In this document: one piece after another, positions 41,821 through 50,765 of the stretch
How the letters are laid out: every line of letters starts with the position of its first letter
How positions within the stretch are numbered: the stretch's first letter is position 1
Source: an uncultured Actinomycetes bacterium
Lineage (GTDB): Bacteria; Actinomycetota; Actinomycetes; Mycobacteriales; Nakamurellaceae
NCBI GenBank assembly: GCA_937926105.1
Contig: CALANS010000048.1
Location: 1 to 64,000 of the forward strand
Length of the DNA: 64,000 nucleotides
Direction of reading: 5' to 3'
Notes under the pieces: model-generated
Told to the model about the DNA's origin: nothing
Seen by the model: only the letters and a program-made list of their open reading frames with translations
Database searches by the model: none
Translations under genes and position numbers: made by a program

Positions 41821-44800
41821 GTGAGGCTCGAGGACATCAAGACGGGGACGCGGCTGGCCGGAATCGTGCCGGGTGAGCCGGTGGAGGTCGTGGCGGCGGC
41901 GATGCGCGGCCAGGACGCCGCGGAGCTGACTTTCAAGCGCCTGGACGGCTCACTGGCGCAGCAGCTGCTCTATCGAGCCAACGAGGACGCAATCGAGCAA
42001 GCGTCGTCGCAGTCCCGCCCCTTTGACGCGGACGCGGCCGAGTTCAAGCTCGCTGCGGAGGCCCAGCGCATCCGTCTGGCCGGCCTGTTCGATCCGATGC
42101 TGGCGGTGGCGACCAGCGACGTGCAGCCGCTGCCGCACCAGATCCGCGCCGTCTACGGCGAGATGCTCGACAAGCGCCCTCTGAGGTTCCTGCTGGCCGA
42201 CGACCCAGGCGCTGGCAAGACGATCATGGCCGGCCTGTACATCAAGGAATTGATCCTCCGCGACGACGTCAAGCGCTGCCTGGTCGTCGCCCCGGGCGGC
42301 CTGGTTGAGCAGTGGCAGGACGAGCTGTTCTTCAAGTTCGGTATGCGCTTCGAGATCTTGACCAACCAGATGGTGGACGCGACCGTCGCAGGCAACGTCT
42401 TCGACACCCACCCCCTGCTGATCGCCCGCATGGACCAGCTGGCCCGTCGCGAGGACCTGCTGGCTCACGTCGAAGACTCCGAGTGGGATCTCGTGGTTGT
42501 CGATGAGGCGCACCGCATGGGCGCGCACTACTTCGGGACCAAGCTGGAGAAGACCAAGCGCTACCAGCTCGGCGAACTGCTGGGCGAGCACACTCGGCAC
42601 TTCCTGTTGATGACGGCGACCCCTCACTCGGGCAAGGAGGAGGACTTCCAGCTGTTCCTGCAGCTGCTGGACAAGGACCGATTCACCGGCAAGTTCCGCA
42701 AGGGCATCCACGACGGCGACGTGTCGGGCTCAATGCGCCGCATGATCAAGGAGGATCTGCTCACCTTCGAGGGCACCCGGCTGTTCCCGGAGCGGATCGC
42801 GCAGACAGTGCCTTACCGACTCACCGCGGGCGAGCTGGACCTGTACGACAGGGTGACGGCCTACGTGCGTGACGGCATGAACCGCGCCGACGCCCTGGAC
42901 GGCAAGCGGCGCAACACTGTCGGGTTCGCGTTGACAGTGTTGCAGCGAAGGCTCGCGTCCAGCCCCGAAGCGATTTACCAGTCCCTCATGCGCCGCACCG
43001 CACGACTGGAGCGGCGCCGCCAGGACGTGATGAACGGCAAAACCATCGGTGACGAAGATCCGGGCGGCGCCACGGTCCCGGACAACCTGGACGACGATGA
43101 GTACAACGCCGAGGAGATGGAGCAGCTGGAGGAGGAGCTCCTGGACTCCGCCACGGCAGCGCGCACCGTCGCCGAGCTGGACTCGGAGATCGCCGACCTG
43201 CACGAGCTGACCGCGGTCGCCAAGCGAGTGCGGGACGCCGGCACGGACCGCAAGTGGGTCGAGCTACGCCGCATCCTGGACGACACCACCCTCACCGACG
43301 GCGACACCCCCCGCAAGCTGATCATCTTCACCGAGCACCGCGACACCCTGGCCTACCTCAACAAACGAATCAGCGCGCTGCTAGGTCGCCCCGACGCGGT
43401 ACAGGTCATCCACGGAGGCATTCGACGAACGGACCGCAGGGCCGTCACCGAGCAGTTCTCTAAGAACCCCGAATGCCGGATCCTGCTGGCCACCGACGCC
43501 GCCGGCGAGGGCCTGAATTTGCAGGCCGCGCACCTGATGGTCAACTACGACCTGCCGTGGAATCCGAACCGCATCGAGCAGCGCTTCGGCCGGATCCACC
43601 GCATCGGCCAAACCCAGGTGTGCCGGCTGTGGAACCTGGTCGCCTCCAACACCCGCGAAGGCGCCGTGTTCGAGCGGCTGCTAGAAAAGGTGGAGGAGCA
43701 GCGCAAGGCCTACGGCGGCAAGGTCTTCGACGTCCTCGGCGCCGCGTTCGAGGAGACACCGCTGCGGGAGCTGCTGATCGACGCAATCCGCTACGCCAGC
43801 AGCGCCGAGGCCCAGTTGAAGATGATCACGGTCATCAACGCGCAGGTCGGCGAGGGCCTGAAGGAACTGATCGAGCAGCGCGCGCTGGCCCACGAGACCC
43901 TCTCCAAGACCGAACTGGACGCGATGCGCCGCCAGATGGACGAGGCCCGCGCCCGGCGGCTGCAGCCGCACTACATCGAGTGGGCGTTCAAGGCGGCGTT
44001 CACCCGCCTCGGCGGCCGGCTCGCTCGACGGGAGAAAGGTCGCTTCGAGATCAGCCACGTCCCGGCCGCACTCCGGCAGGGCCACGCCGGCGGGCATGGC
44101 CCGATCGCAACCCGCTACGAGCGGGTGACGTTCGACCTGGCCACCATCGACGTCGCCGGCCGGCCCCGCGCCGACCTGCTCGCCCCCGGCCATCCACTGC
44201 ACGACGCCGTCACCGCCCACACCATCGAGGACCTGTCAACCTCGCTGGACCGCGGCGCCATCCTGGTCTCCCCAACGCTGCAGGCCCCGCAACTGCTGGT
44301 CGGCCTGGCCGAGGAGATCGTCGACGCGACTGGCGCCAGCATTGCCCGCCGCTTCGGCTACGTGTGGGTCGCCGCGGACGGCCAGGTCAGCGAGGCCGGC
44401 CCCGCTCCGTACCTGGACTGCGTGGCCGCACCCGCGGGCCGCGCCGCCGATAGCGCCCGCACCCTGCCGTGGCTCGGTGACGCGGAGGACGCTGCGATCG
44501 GCTGGATCATCACCCACCAGCTCGCCGACTACCTTGCCGACACCCAGACCCGGCGAGCGGCCGAGTTGGACCGGGTACGGGAGAAGGTGACGGGCCGACT
44601 CACCCTCGAGATCAATCGCCTCGCCGGGGAAGCCTTGGCGGCCTCCGCACGGGAGGCCGACGGCCGCAAACCCAAGCAGAGCTCGGAGAGCCTGACCCGC
44701 CGGGCTGCGGAGCTGCAGGCCAGGTTCGCCCGACGTACCGCACTACTGGACCGGCAGGCCCAGATGTCGTCCCGGCCGCCGCGGGTGCTGACCGCCGCAC

Positions 44801-45255
44801 TCGTGCTGCCGCTGTCCGCAGTGCAGGGCGACCTCCCCCCGGCCGCCCCGATGCGCGCCGTGGAGACCAAGGAGGTCGAACGCCGCGGCGTCGAGCTGGT
44901 CCTGGCCACCGAACGCAACCTGGGGCGTAGCCCCACCGAGCAGCCGTTCACCAACCCCGGCTTCGACATCCTCAGCGAACCAGCCGGCGACGCCGACCCG
45001 ATCCGCATCGAGGTCAAGGCCCGCCTGGCCGGCGCGACAGACTTCTTCATCACACACAACGAGGTGATGACCAGCAAGAACGCCTCCCCCCGCTACCGAC
45101 TGGCTCTGGTCACGGTGCATCCCGACGGACCAAGCGGTGACGAGGTCCGCTACCTCGCCGACCCGTTCACCACGGTTGAGCTTGGCGACGCCGCTGCGAC
45201 CGGCCTGCGGGTCGACTGGGCCAAGACCTGGGCCAAGGGCCAGCCGCCGTTCTGA
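41821..45255 (+). CDS. SNF2/HepA-like helicase with C-terminal DUF3883
   Basis: 1144 residues from GTG 41821 with AGGAAGG upstream. Superfamily 2 ATPase: Walker A DDPGAGKTIMAG (Lys133), DEAH (228-231), LMTATPHSGKEED, and the C-terminal lobe with ATDAAGEGLNLQAAH and RIEQRFGRIHRIGQ. An acidic insertion (NLDDDEYNAEEMEQLEEEL) separates the lobes. The C-terminus (~1030-1110) has NPGFDILSEPAG and IRIEVKARLAG, matching DUF3883, a PD-(D/E)XK-related domain. Such helicases occur in DISARM-like and other methylase-linked defence loci. First gene of the co-directional locus. Confidence 0.9.
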   Translation: MRLEDIKTGTRLAGIVPGEPVEVVAAAMRGQDAAELTFKRLDGSLAQQLLYRANEDAIEQASSQSRPFDADAAEFKLAAEAQRIRLAGLFDPMLAVATSDVQPLPHQIRAVYGEMLDKRPLRFLLADDPGAGKTIMAGLYIKELILRDDVKRCLVVAPGGLVEQWQDELFFKFGMRFEILTNQMVDATVAGNVFDTHPLLIARMDQLARREDLLAHVEDSEWDLVVVDEAHRMGAHYFGTKLEKTKRYQLGELLGEHTRHFLLMTATPHSGKEEDFQLFLQLLDKDRFTGKFRKGIHDGDVSGSMRRMIKEDLLTFEGTRLFPERIAQTVPYRLTAGELDLYDRVTAYVRDGMNRADALDGKRRNTVGFALTVLQRRLASSPEAIYQSLMRRTARLERRRQDVMNGKTIGDEDPGGATVPDNLDDDEYNAEEMEQLEEELLDSATAARTVAELDSEIADLHELTAVAKRVRDAGTDRKWVELRRILDDTTLTDGDTPRKLIIFTEHRDTLAYLNKRISALLGRPDAVQVIHGGIRRTDRRAVTEQFSKNPECRILLATDAAGEGLNLQAAHLMVNYDLPWNPNRIEQRFGRIHRIGQTQVCRLWNLVASNTREGAVFERLLEKVEEQRKAYGGKVFDVLGAAFEETPLRELLIDAIRYASSAEAQLKMITVINAQVGEGLKELIEQRALAHETLSKTELDAMRRQMDEARARRLQPHYIEWAFKAAFTRLGGRLARREKGRFEISHVPAALRQGHAGGHGPIATRYERVTFDLATIDVAGRPRADLLAPGHPLHDAVTAHTIEDLSTSLDRGAILVSPTLQAPQLLVGLAEEIVDATGASIARRFGYVWVAADGQVSEAGPAPYLDCVAAPAGRAADSARTLPWLGDAEDAAIGWIITHQLADYLADTQTRRAAELDRVREKVTGRLTLEINRLAGEALAASAREADGRKPKQSSESLTRRAAELQARFARRTALLDRQAQMSSRPPRVLTAALVLPLSAVQGDLPPAAPMRAVETKEVERRGVELVLATERNLGRSPTEQPFTNPGFDILSEPAGDADPIRIEVKARLAGATDFFITHNEVMTSKNASPRYRLALVTVHPDGPSGDEVRYLADPFTTVELGDAAATGLRVDWAKTWAKGQPPF

Positions 45256-45317
45256 CGACTGGTGGCGACCGGGCCGGACCTGCGACAATGAGGCCATCGG
45301 AAGGAGGTGACGGCGTC

Positions 45318-45623
45318 ATGGGGCAACCGCTCGTGCTGGACCGCGAGGCCATCGCGGCACTGTGCCGACGCCACGGAGTCACCCGCCTGGCGATCTTCGG
45401 CTCCGCCGTCACCGACCGGTTCGACCCGGACCATTCGGACGTGGACTTCCTCGTCGAGTTCCGCGAGGACGTCCCCAACGCGTTCAACGCGTACTTCGGT
45501 CTCAAGGATGCCTTAGAAGGCTTGTTCGGCAGGTCGGTCGACCTGGTGTCGCCGAACGCGCTTCGCAATCCCTACTTCGCGCAACGAGTCGAACACACGC
45601 GCGAGGAACTGTATGCAGCCTGA
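45318..45623 (+). CDS. MntA-type nucleotidyltransferase antitoxin
   Basis: 101 residues from ATG 45318 with AAGGAGG at 45301-45307. Minimal nucleotidyltransferase: LAIFGSAVTDRFDPDHSDVD (G-S ... D-x-D) and SVDLVSPNALRN. MntA adenylylates the conserved Tyr of the HepT toxin. Overlaps the next gene by 11 bp. Confidence 0.9.
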   Translation: MGQPLVLDREAIAALCRRHGVTRLAIFGSAVTDRFDPDHSDVDFLVEFREDVPNAFNAYFGLKDALEGLFGRSVDLVSPNALRNPYFAQRVEHTREELYAA

Positions 45624-45972
45624 CAGCGCGGCGCGCTTATGGGAGGCGGGCGATGCCGCCCGCTCGGTCCAGGAGATCGTCAAGGGCCGCACCTGGGACG
45701 AGTACCAGGCAGACCAGACTCTCCGCTGGGCATTGGAGCGCGGGTTCACAATCATCGGTGAGGCGCTGTCGCAGCTTCGTCGAACTGACCCGGAAACGGC
45801 CACCAAGATTCCTGACGTGGCCCAGATCATCGGGTTCCGCAACGTCTTGGTCCACGGCTACGTGGACATCAAACATCGGGTGGTCTGGGACGCCGCGGTC
45901 CAGAACGTACCGGGGGTCATCGCCGCCATCACGAGCCTGCTGGACGGTCAATCCGACACAGCACGACCGTGA
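45613..45972 (+). CDS. HepT-type HEPN toxin
   Basis: 119 residues from ATG 45613. DUF86/HEPN profile with RGFTIIGEALSQLRRTDPE and the RNase motif R76-N-V-L-V-H81-G-Y83, including the Tyr modified by MntA in known pairs. The pair lies between the helicase and methylase genes, so it may guard the locus or act as its abortive arm. Confidence 0.9.
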   Translation: MQPDSAARLWEAGDAARSVQEIVKGRTWDEYQADQTLRWALERGFTIIGEALSQLRRTDPETATKIPDVAQIIGFRNVLVHGYVDIKHRVVWDAAVQNVPGVIAAITSLLDGQSDTARP

Positions 45973-46103
45973 GCGGCAGGCCTATAACCTCACCCGATGT
46001 GACCGGACGGCGGCGTGACGCTGTCGGTCGGTCATGGCACAGGCAAGGTCCCGGCTGTCCGGGGGTGATGTAGGCACGTCGGGGAGAACTGCGAGGCAAG
46101 ACG

Positions 46104-46889
46104 GTGACGGGTGTGACGGGCGTGCAGCGCCGCAAGCTCATCGAGGTGTCGCTGCCTTTGGAGACCATCAACACCGAGGCGGCCCGGGAGAAGTCCATCC
46201 GCCACGGGCACCCCTCCACGTTGCACCTGTGGTGGGCACGCCGACCCCTCGCCGCAGCTCGGGCCGTGCTGTTCGCTCAGCTCGTCGACGACCCGTCCGC
46301 CCACCCCGACCAGTTCCTCACCGAGGAGGCGCAGCGCGCCGAACGGGAACGCCTGCACCGCATCATCGAAGAACTCGTCGTCTGGGAGAACGCCACCGGC
46401 AACAAGAACAACATCCTCGACAGGGCGCACGCCGAGATCCTGCGTTGTACCGGTGGCAACCCGCCGCCAATCCTGGACCCATTCTGTGGCGGCGGCACGA
46501 TCCCACTGGAGGCGCAGCGGCTCGGGCTGGAAGCCCACGGCTCAGACCTGAACCCCGTCGCGGTACTGATCACGAAGGCACTGATAGAAATCCCGCCCAA
46601 GTTCGCCGGCCGGACGCCCGTGTTTCCCGGCGCTGCCGAGTCCAGGCTCGGCGGCTGGCCTAAGGCGACCGGCCTGGCCGAGGACGTGCGCCGTTATGGC
46701 ACCTGGATGCGCGACGAAGCGGAGAAGCGTATCGGCCACCTGTACCCGAAGGCCAAGCTCGACGACGGCTCACGGGCGACCGTGATCGCCTGGATCTGGG
46801 CATGCACGGTGACTTGCCCCAATCCCGCCTGCCGCATCCGCATGCCCCTGGTCCGTTCATGGTGGCTTGGCAAGAAGAAGGGCAAATAG
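46104..46889 (+). CDS. DUF1156 DNA methylase, N-terminal part up to an in-frame TAG
   Basis: 261 codons from GTG 46104. [20 protein letters not shown] and [20 protein letters not shown] are the DUF1156 (COG1743) signature; the SAM-binding motif I is [10 protein letters not shown] (Asp125). The frame stops at TAG 46887-46889 (codon 262) straight after WLGKKKGK; the following codons continue AYVVPSVADGD in the same frame and match the family. Usual length is ~900-1000 residues, so this is one gene split by a single stop. Confidence 0.85.
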   Translation: MTGVTGVQRRKLIEVSLPLETINTEAAREKSIRHGHPSTLHLWWARRPLAAARAVLFAQLVDDPSAHPDQFLTEEAQRAERERLHRIIEELVVWENATGNKNNILDRAHAEILRCTGGNPPPILDPFCGGGTIPLEAQRLGLEAHGSDLNPVAVLITKALIEIPPKFAGRTPVFPGAAESRLGGWPKATGLAEDVRRYGTWMRDEAEKRIGHLYPKAKLDDGSRATVIAWIWACTVTCPNPACRIRMPLVRSWWLGKKKGK

Positions 46890-46922
46890 GCGTACGTCGT
46901 TCCGTCCGTCGCTGATGGTGAC

Positions 46923-48929
46923 GTGCATTTTGCGATCGGTTACGATCCGAAACGTGCGCCTGGCACGGAGTTGGGCGTCGAGGATGGGACGGTCCGCGGC
47001 AGGACTGGAGCGAGATGCATCGGCTGCGGCACCGCAGTAGAGATGAAGTACATCCGAGCCGAGGGCCGGGCACGGCGGCTCGGTACGCAGCTCATGACGA
47101 CCGTCGCCGAGAGTGGCCGGCGGCGCGTCTACCTGGCACCAAGTTCGGAACATGAAGAGGCAGCAGAAGTTTCCCGGCCAGTCGACCTCCCCGATGGATC
47201 TCTGCCACCCCACAGCTTTAGCCCGAACAGTGCTCAGACAATAACGATCTACGGTTTCAAGGAGTTCTCCGATCTTTTCACGTCTCGGCAGTTGACGGCG
47301 CTGACCACGTTCAGCGACTTGGTAGGCGAGGCCCGTGATCGGGTCCTGGCCGACGCACTGACGGCGGGTATTCCCGAAGGCGACCGCCTCGCCAGCGGCG
47401 GCGACGGAGCCGCCGCTTACGCCGACGCCGTTGCGACTTATCTGGGCATGGGAGTGAGTCGGTTAACCGACATCGCCAATGCACTCTGCCGATGGGAAAA
47501 CACCAAGACTCAGGTTCGCAACCTCTTTGGTCGCCAAAATGTCCCAATGATATGGGACTTCGCGGAGGCTCCGCCCTTCGGCAAGGCGGCCGGAGCATTC
47601 GAAGTGAGCCTTGGGAATCTCATCAAAGTCATCAACGTCACCGGGTCGCTGCCCGGGACTACACAGCAGGCCGATGCGGCCACAAGAGGCTATGAACGTA
47701 TCCTCTTGTCGACCGACCCGCCATACTACGACAACATTGGCTACTCCGACCTATCTGACTTCTTCTACGTTTGGCTGCGCCGATCCCTGCGGGACATTCA
47801 CCCAAAGCTTCTCAGCACGATGCTGGTACCCAAGGCCGAAGAATTGGTGGCCAATCCCTATCGTCACGACGGCAAGGCGGGCGCGGAACAGTTCTTCGAA
47901 CATGGCTTTCGGGAGGTCTTCGCCAGTGCTCGGGCCACCGCATTCAGCGAATATCCGATCACAGTCTTCTACGCCTTTAAGCAGTCCGAGACCGGCGAGG
48001 CTGGTACCTCATCCACGGGTTGGCAGACACTGCTAGAAGGCATGATTGACGGTGGCTGGTCGATCACGGCGACCTGGCCCATGCGGTCAGAAATGAGCAA
48101 CCGGATGATCGCGAGTGGCACCAATGCCCTCGCGTCGTCCATCGTGCTATCCCTCCGTCCGCGCTCCGCGGACGCTCCGACGACCGACCGTCGTGGCCTA
48201 ATCGCTGCGTTGGAAGCTGAACTTCCGGGTGCACTCCGAACGCTTCAGCAGGGAGCGATCGCGCCGGTAGATCTGCCGCAGGCGGCGATTGGGCCGGGCA
48301 TGGCAGTGTTCTCGCGTTATACCAAGGTCCTCGAGCCGGACGGTACCCCGATGAGCGTCCGCTCCGCGCTGGCGCGAATCAACGAGATCCTCGACCAGGT
48401 ACTCTCCGAGCAGGAGGGCGATTTCGACGACACCACGCGGTTCGCCATCGCGTGGTACCGGCAGCACGGTTACGGCACCGGCAAGTTCGGCGACGCAGGC
48501 AACCTCGCCCGCGCCCGAGCCACCTCGGTCGAGTTCATGGACCGTGCAGGTGTGCTGACCAGTCGCGCCGGCAAGGTCACGTTCATCCGCCCGGCCGACA
48601 CCCCTGCCGGCTACGACGTGCTGGCCGACGCCACCGTGAGTGCGTGGGAGGCCTTGCACCACCTGATCCGCATCCTCGCTGCAGACGGCATCCCCGCCGC
48701 CGGTCAGTTCCTCGCAACCGCCCTGACCAGGCCCGACGCCGCCATCGAAGCCGACGCTGTCAAGGAGCTGGCGTTCCTGCTGTTCTCCATAGCGGACAAG
48801 AACCGCTGGACCACCGATGCGTTGTCCTTCAACACCCTGGCCACCTCCTGGCCGGACATCCTCGACGCCTCCCGCACTGCACCCGTCGTCGAAACTCAGG
48901 CGGCCTTCACCTTCGGCGAGGATGAGTGA
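46923..48929 (+). CDS. DUF1156 DNA methylase, C-terminal part
   Basis: Same frame as 46104-46889; a possible restart GTG is at 46923, without a good ribosome-binding site. It carries the catalytic motif IV, STDPPYYDNIGYSDLSDFFY (DPPY of N6-adenine or N4-cytosine methylases), and a C-terminal helical region ending ETQAAFTFGEDE. If the TAG is not read through, motif I and motif IV are on separate polypeptides and the enzyme is probably inactive. Stop overlaps the next gene (TGATG). Confidence 0.83.
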   Translation: MHFAIGYDPKRAPGTELGVEDGTVRGRTGARCIGCGTAVEMKYIRAEGRARRLGTQLMTTVAESGRRRVYLAPSSEHEEAAEVSRPVDLPDGSLPPHSFSPNSAQTITIYGFKEFSDLFTSRQLTALTTFSDLVGEARDRVLADALTAGIPEGDRLASGGDGAAAYADAVATYLGMGVSRLTDIANALCRWENTKTQVRNLFGRQNVPMIWDFAEAPPFGKAAGAFEVSLGNLIKVINVTGSLPGTTQQADAATRGYERILLSTDPPYYDNIGYSDLSDFFYVWLRRSLRDIHPKLLSTMLVPKAEELVANPYRHDGKAGAEQFFEHGFREVFASARATAFSEYPITVFYAFKQSETGEAGTSSTGWQTLLEGMIDGGWSITATWPMRSEMSNRMIASGTNALASSIVLSLRPRSADAPTTDRRGLIAALEAELPGALRTLQQGAIAPVDLPQAAIGPGMAVFSRYTKVLEPDGTPMSVRSALARINEILDQVLSEQEGDFDDTTRFAIAWYRQHGYGTGKFGDAGNLARARATSVEFMDRAGVLTSRAGKVTFIRPADTPAGYDVLADATVSAWEALHHLIRILAADGIPAAGQFLATALTRPDAAIEADAVKELAFLLFSIADKNRWTTDALSFNTLATSWPDILDASRTAPVVETQAAFTFGEDE

Positions 48930-50764
48930 TGAGCACGCAACTGCTGGAGCGCGAGTGGAGTCGTGACTACACAGCCTTTATGCGTTGCGACGCGGGTGAC
49001 AACTGGTTGCCCGAGGTGGAACGGCAGGCGGGATCGTGGCTCAGGGGTAAGAAGAAGCTTGACATCGACCTGCATCGCGATGGCGAATTGGTCGACGGCG
49101 ACCGAACCGTCACCGTTCGTCGTTCGGTCGAGGGGGCAGTCCGCGACCTTAGCGTCAGTCTGGTTGAGCGCAACACCGAGGGAGGCACCTGGACGACCCA
49201 CCTCCTAGCACACGATGAGCGTGGCGCCCAAGACTGGATCTTCCTGCAAGTCACCAATGATCAGGGGAATTTTGTCGCGACTCCGTTAGTCGCAAAATAC
49301 CTGATGCAGGCGCTTCCACTGGGCGATGGATCGATCGATTTCGTCGACAAACCGCAGATGTTCCGTGCACCGGACGTGGGCCGCCTGGTGGAGTTGCTGG
49401 CCGACCAACGGAGACATGGACTGGTTTTTGTCGCGGGTACGGATGATCGTCTTCCGGTTGACGCCTTCAAGGACCAGGTCGGCGAGTGGGCGCGTCAAGT
49501 ATATGGGCTGGCTCAGGTCGTAATCCTAGACCCATCGGCCACTGAGGCATTCGGTAATCGGGTCGGAAATCAACTCGCGACACCGGCGTGGACTATCCGA
49601 ACCTACAAGCCCGGCGTGGACTTTTCCGCACCGCGCGACGGGTGGCGTCACCGGATTTTGGGCACTGAACGTCTCGTTCGCGATTCGGACGGTAGAATTC
49701 GCTACCTCCTTGGCGACATTGCGCGGAGCCACGCAAATGAGCGTGACCTTCCCAAACCAGTGTTACGCACGCGGCGTCGCTTCGAACGACTCGAGAACCG
49801 GAAGGTACTGGACGACGCGTTGTCCGTGCCGGCACCGCGCCCAGCTTCGGATCTGAGGGTCGTAGGCCAGACTGGCGTCGATGCAACCGACGTTATCACC
49901 AGGCTAGGCGAGTTTGTAGAGGGTCTCGAAGGTTCGGCCCAGCTGGATTTGGTGAGGCGTGTGCTCAAGCTGGACCAGATAACTGAGGCAGCGCTCAACG
50001 ACATCGCCGCGCGTCTCGCTCACGACGCCGCCGAGCGCGACGCGTCGTCTCGACTGGTGGACCGAATCGAAGCTATGCAGTCGCAGATTGAGCTGCTTGA
50101 AGACCGTAATGCGGCGGATATCGAAATGCTCAAAGATGAACAGCTTGACCATGAATTGACACGTCTAGACCTCGATGATCGGAACGGCCGGATTCGATGG
50201 CTGGAGAATAGGCTGAAGAAGGCCGGGGACTTTGAAGCAAACTATCGCGATACCCCACCGGAGTTCAGCGAATTGCGACCAGCGGACTTTTCGGACCTTC
50301 TCGATCAGATCGATGCCATGCAGGGTGTGATGTTCACCGGCGACCCCGAGGAGGCGGTGGTCTTGACCGCCGTCGACAGTAATGGCGCAGCACTGCGAAC
50401 AGCGTGGGAAGCTGTGCTCGCGCTCCAAGACTACGCTCGTTCGCGGCGCGAAGGAGTATTCGATGCGAGCTTGAGTCACTACCTTGATCACACGCCAAAT
50501 GGATACCACACGTTCCCCCCAGGCAAATTCGCTGAAACTGAGAGCGGACAGACGATGCGACAGTTTGGTGACGAGCGGCTCTTTCCTGTACCGGCGTCTT
50601 TCGACCCTGCCGGAATCGCACCGATGAAGGCCCACTTCAAATTGGCTAGCATTGGAACTATCACGCCGCGCATGCATATTCTAGACGGCCATCCGGCTAG
50701 CCCTGTCGTCTACATTGGATATATCGGTCGGCACCTGACTAATACAAAGACTCGGAGTATGTGA
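48929..50764 (+). CDS. Unrecognised coiled-coil component of the defence locus
   Basis: 611 residues from ATG 48929 (GTG 48926 also in frame). No family recognised. N-terminal ~280 residues look mixed alpha/beta (WLRGKKKLDIDLHRDGELVD, GLVFVAGTDDRLPVDAFKD); residues ~370-450 form a long coiled coil (RIEAMQSQIELLEDRNAADI then IEMLKDEQLDHELTRLDLDD). Base composition is visibly less GC-rich than the flanks. Its place between a DUF1156 methylase and a DUF499 ATPase suggests a structural or specificity role. Confidence 0.8.
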   Translation: MSTQLLEREWSRDYTAFMRCDAGDNWLPEVERQAGSWLRGKKKLDIDLHRDGELVDGDRTVTVRRSVEGAVRDLSVSLVERNTEGGTWTTHLLAHDERGAQDWIFLQVTNDQGNFVATPLVAKYLMQALPLGDGSIDFVDKPQMFRAPDVGRLVELLADQRRHGLVFVAGTDDRLPVDAFKDQVGEWARQVYGLAQVVILDPSATEAFGNRVGNQLATPAWTIRTYKPGVDFSAPRDGWRHRILGTERLVRDSDGRIRYLLGDIARSHANERDLPKPVLRTRRRFERLENRKVLDDALSVPAPRPASDLRVVGQTGVDATDVITRLGEFVEGLEGSAQLDLVRRVLKLDQITEAALNDIAARLAHDAAERDASSRLVDRIEAMQSQIELLEDRNAADIEMLKDEQLDHELTRLDLDDRNGRIRWLENRLKKAGDFEANYRDTPPEFSELRPADFSDLLDQIDAMQGVMFTGDPEEAVVLTAVDSNGAALRTAWEAVLALQDYARSRREGVFDASLSHYLDHTPNGYHTFPPGKFAETESGQTMRQFGDERLFPVPASFDPAGIAPMKAHFKLASIGTITPRMHILDGHPASPVVYIGYIGRHLTNTKTRSM

Positions 50765-50765
50765 C

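Noticed and set aside
45613..45972. HepT gene as a stray neighbour to exclude from the defence locus
   Set aside because: Exclusion rejected: strand, spacing and position between helicase and methylase argue for keeping the MntA/HepT pair as part of the locus.
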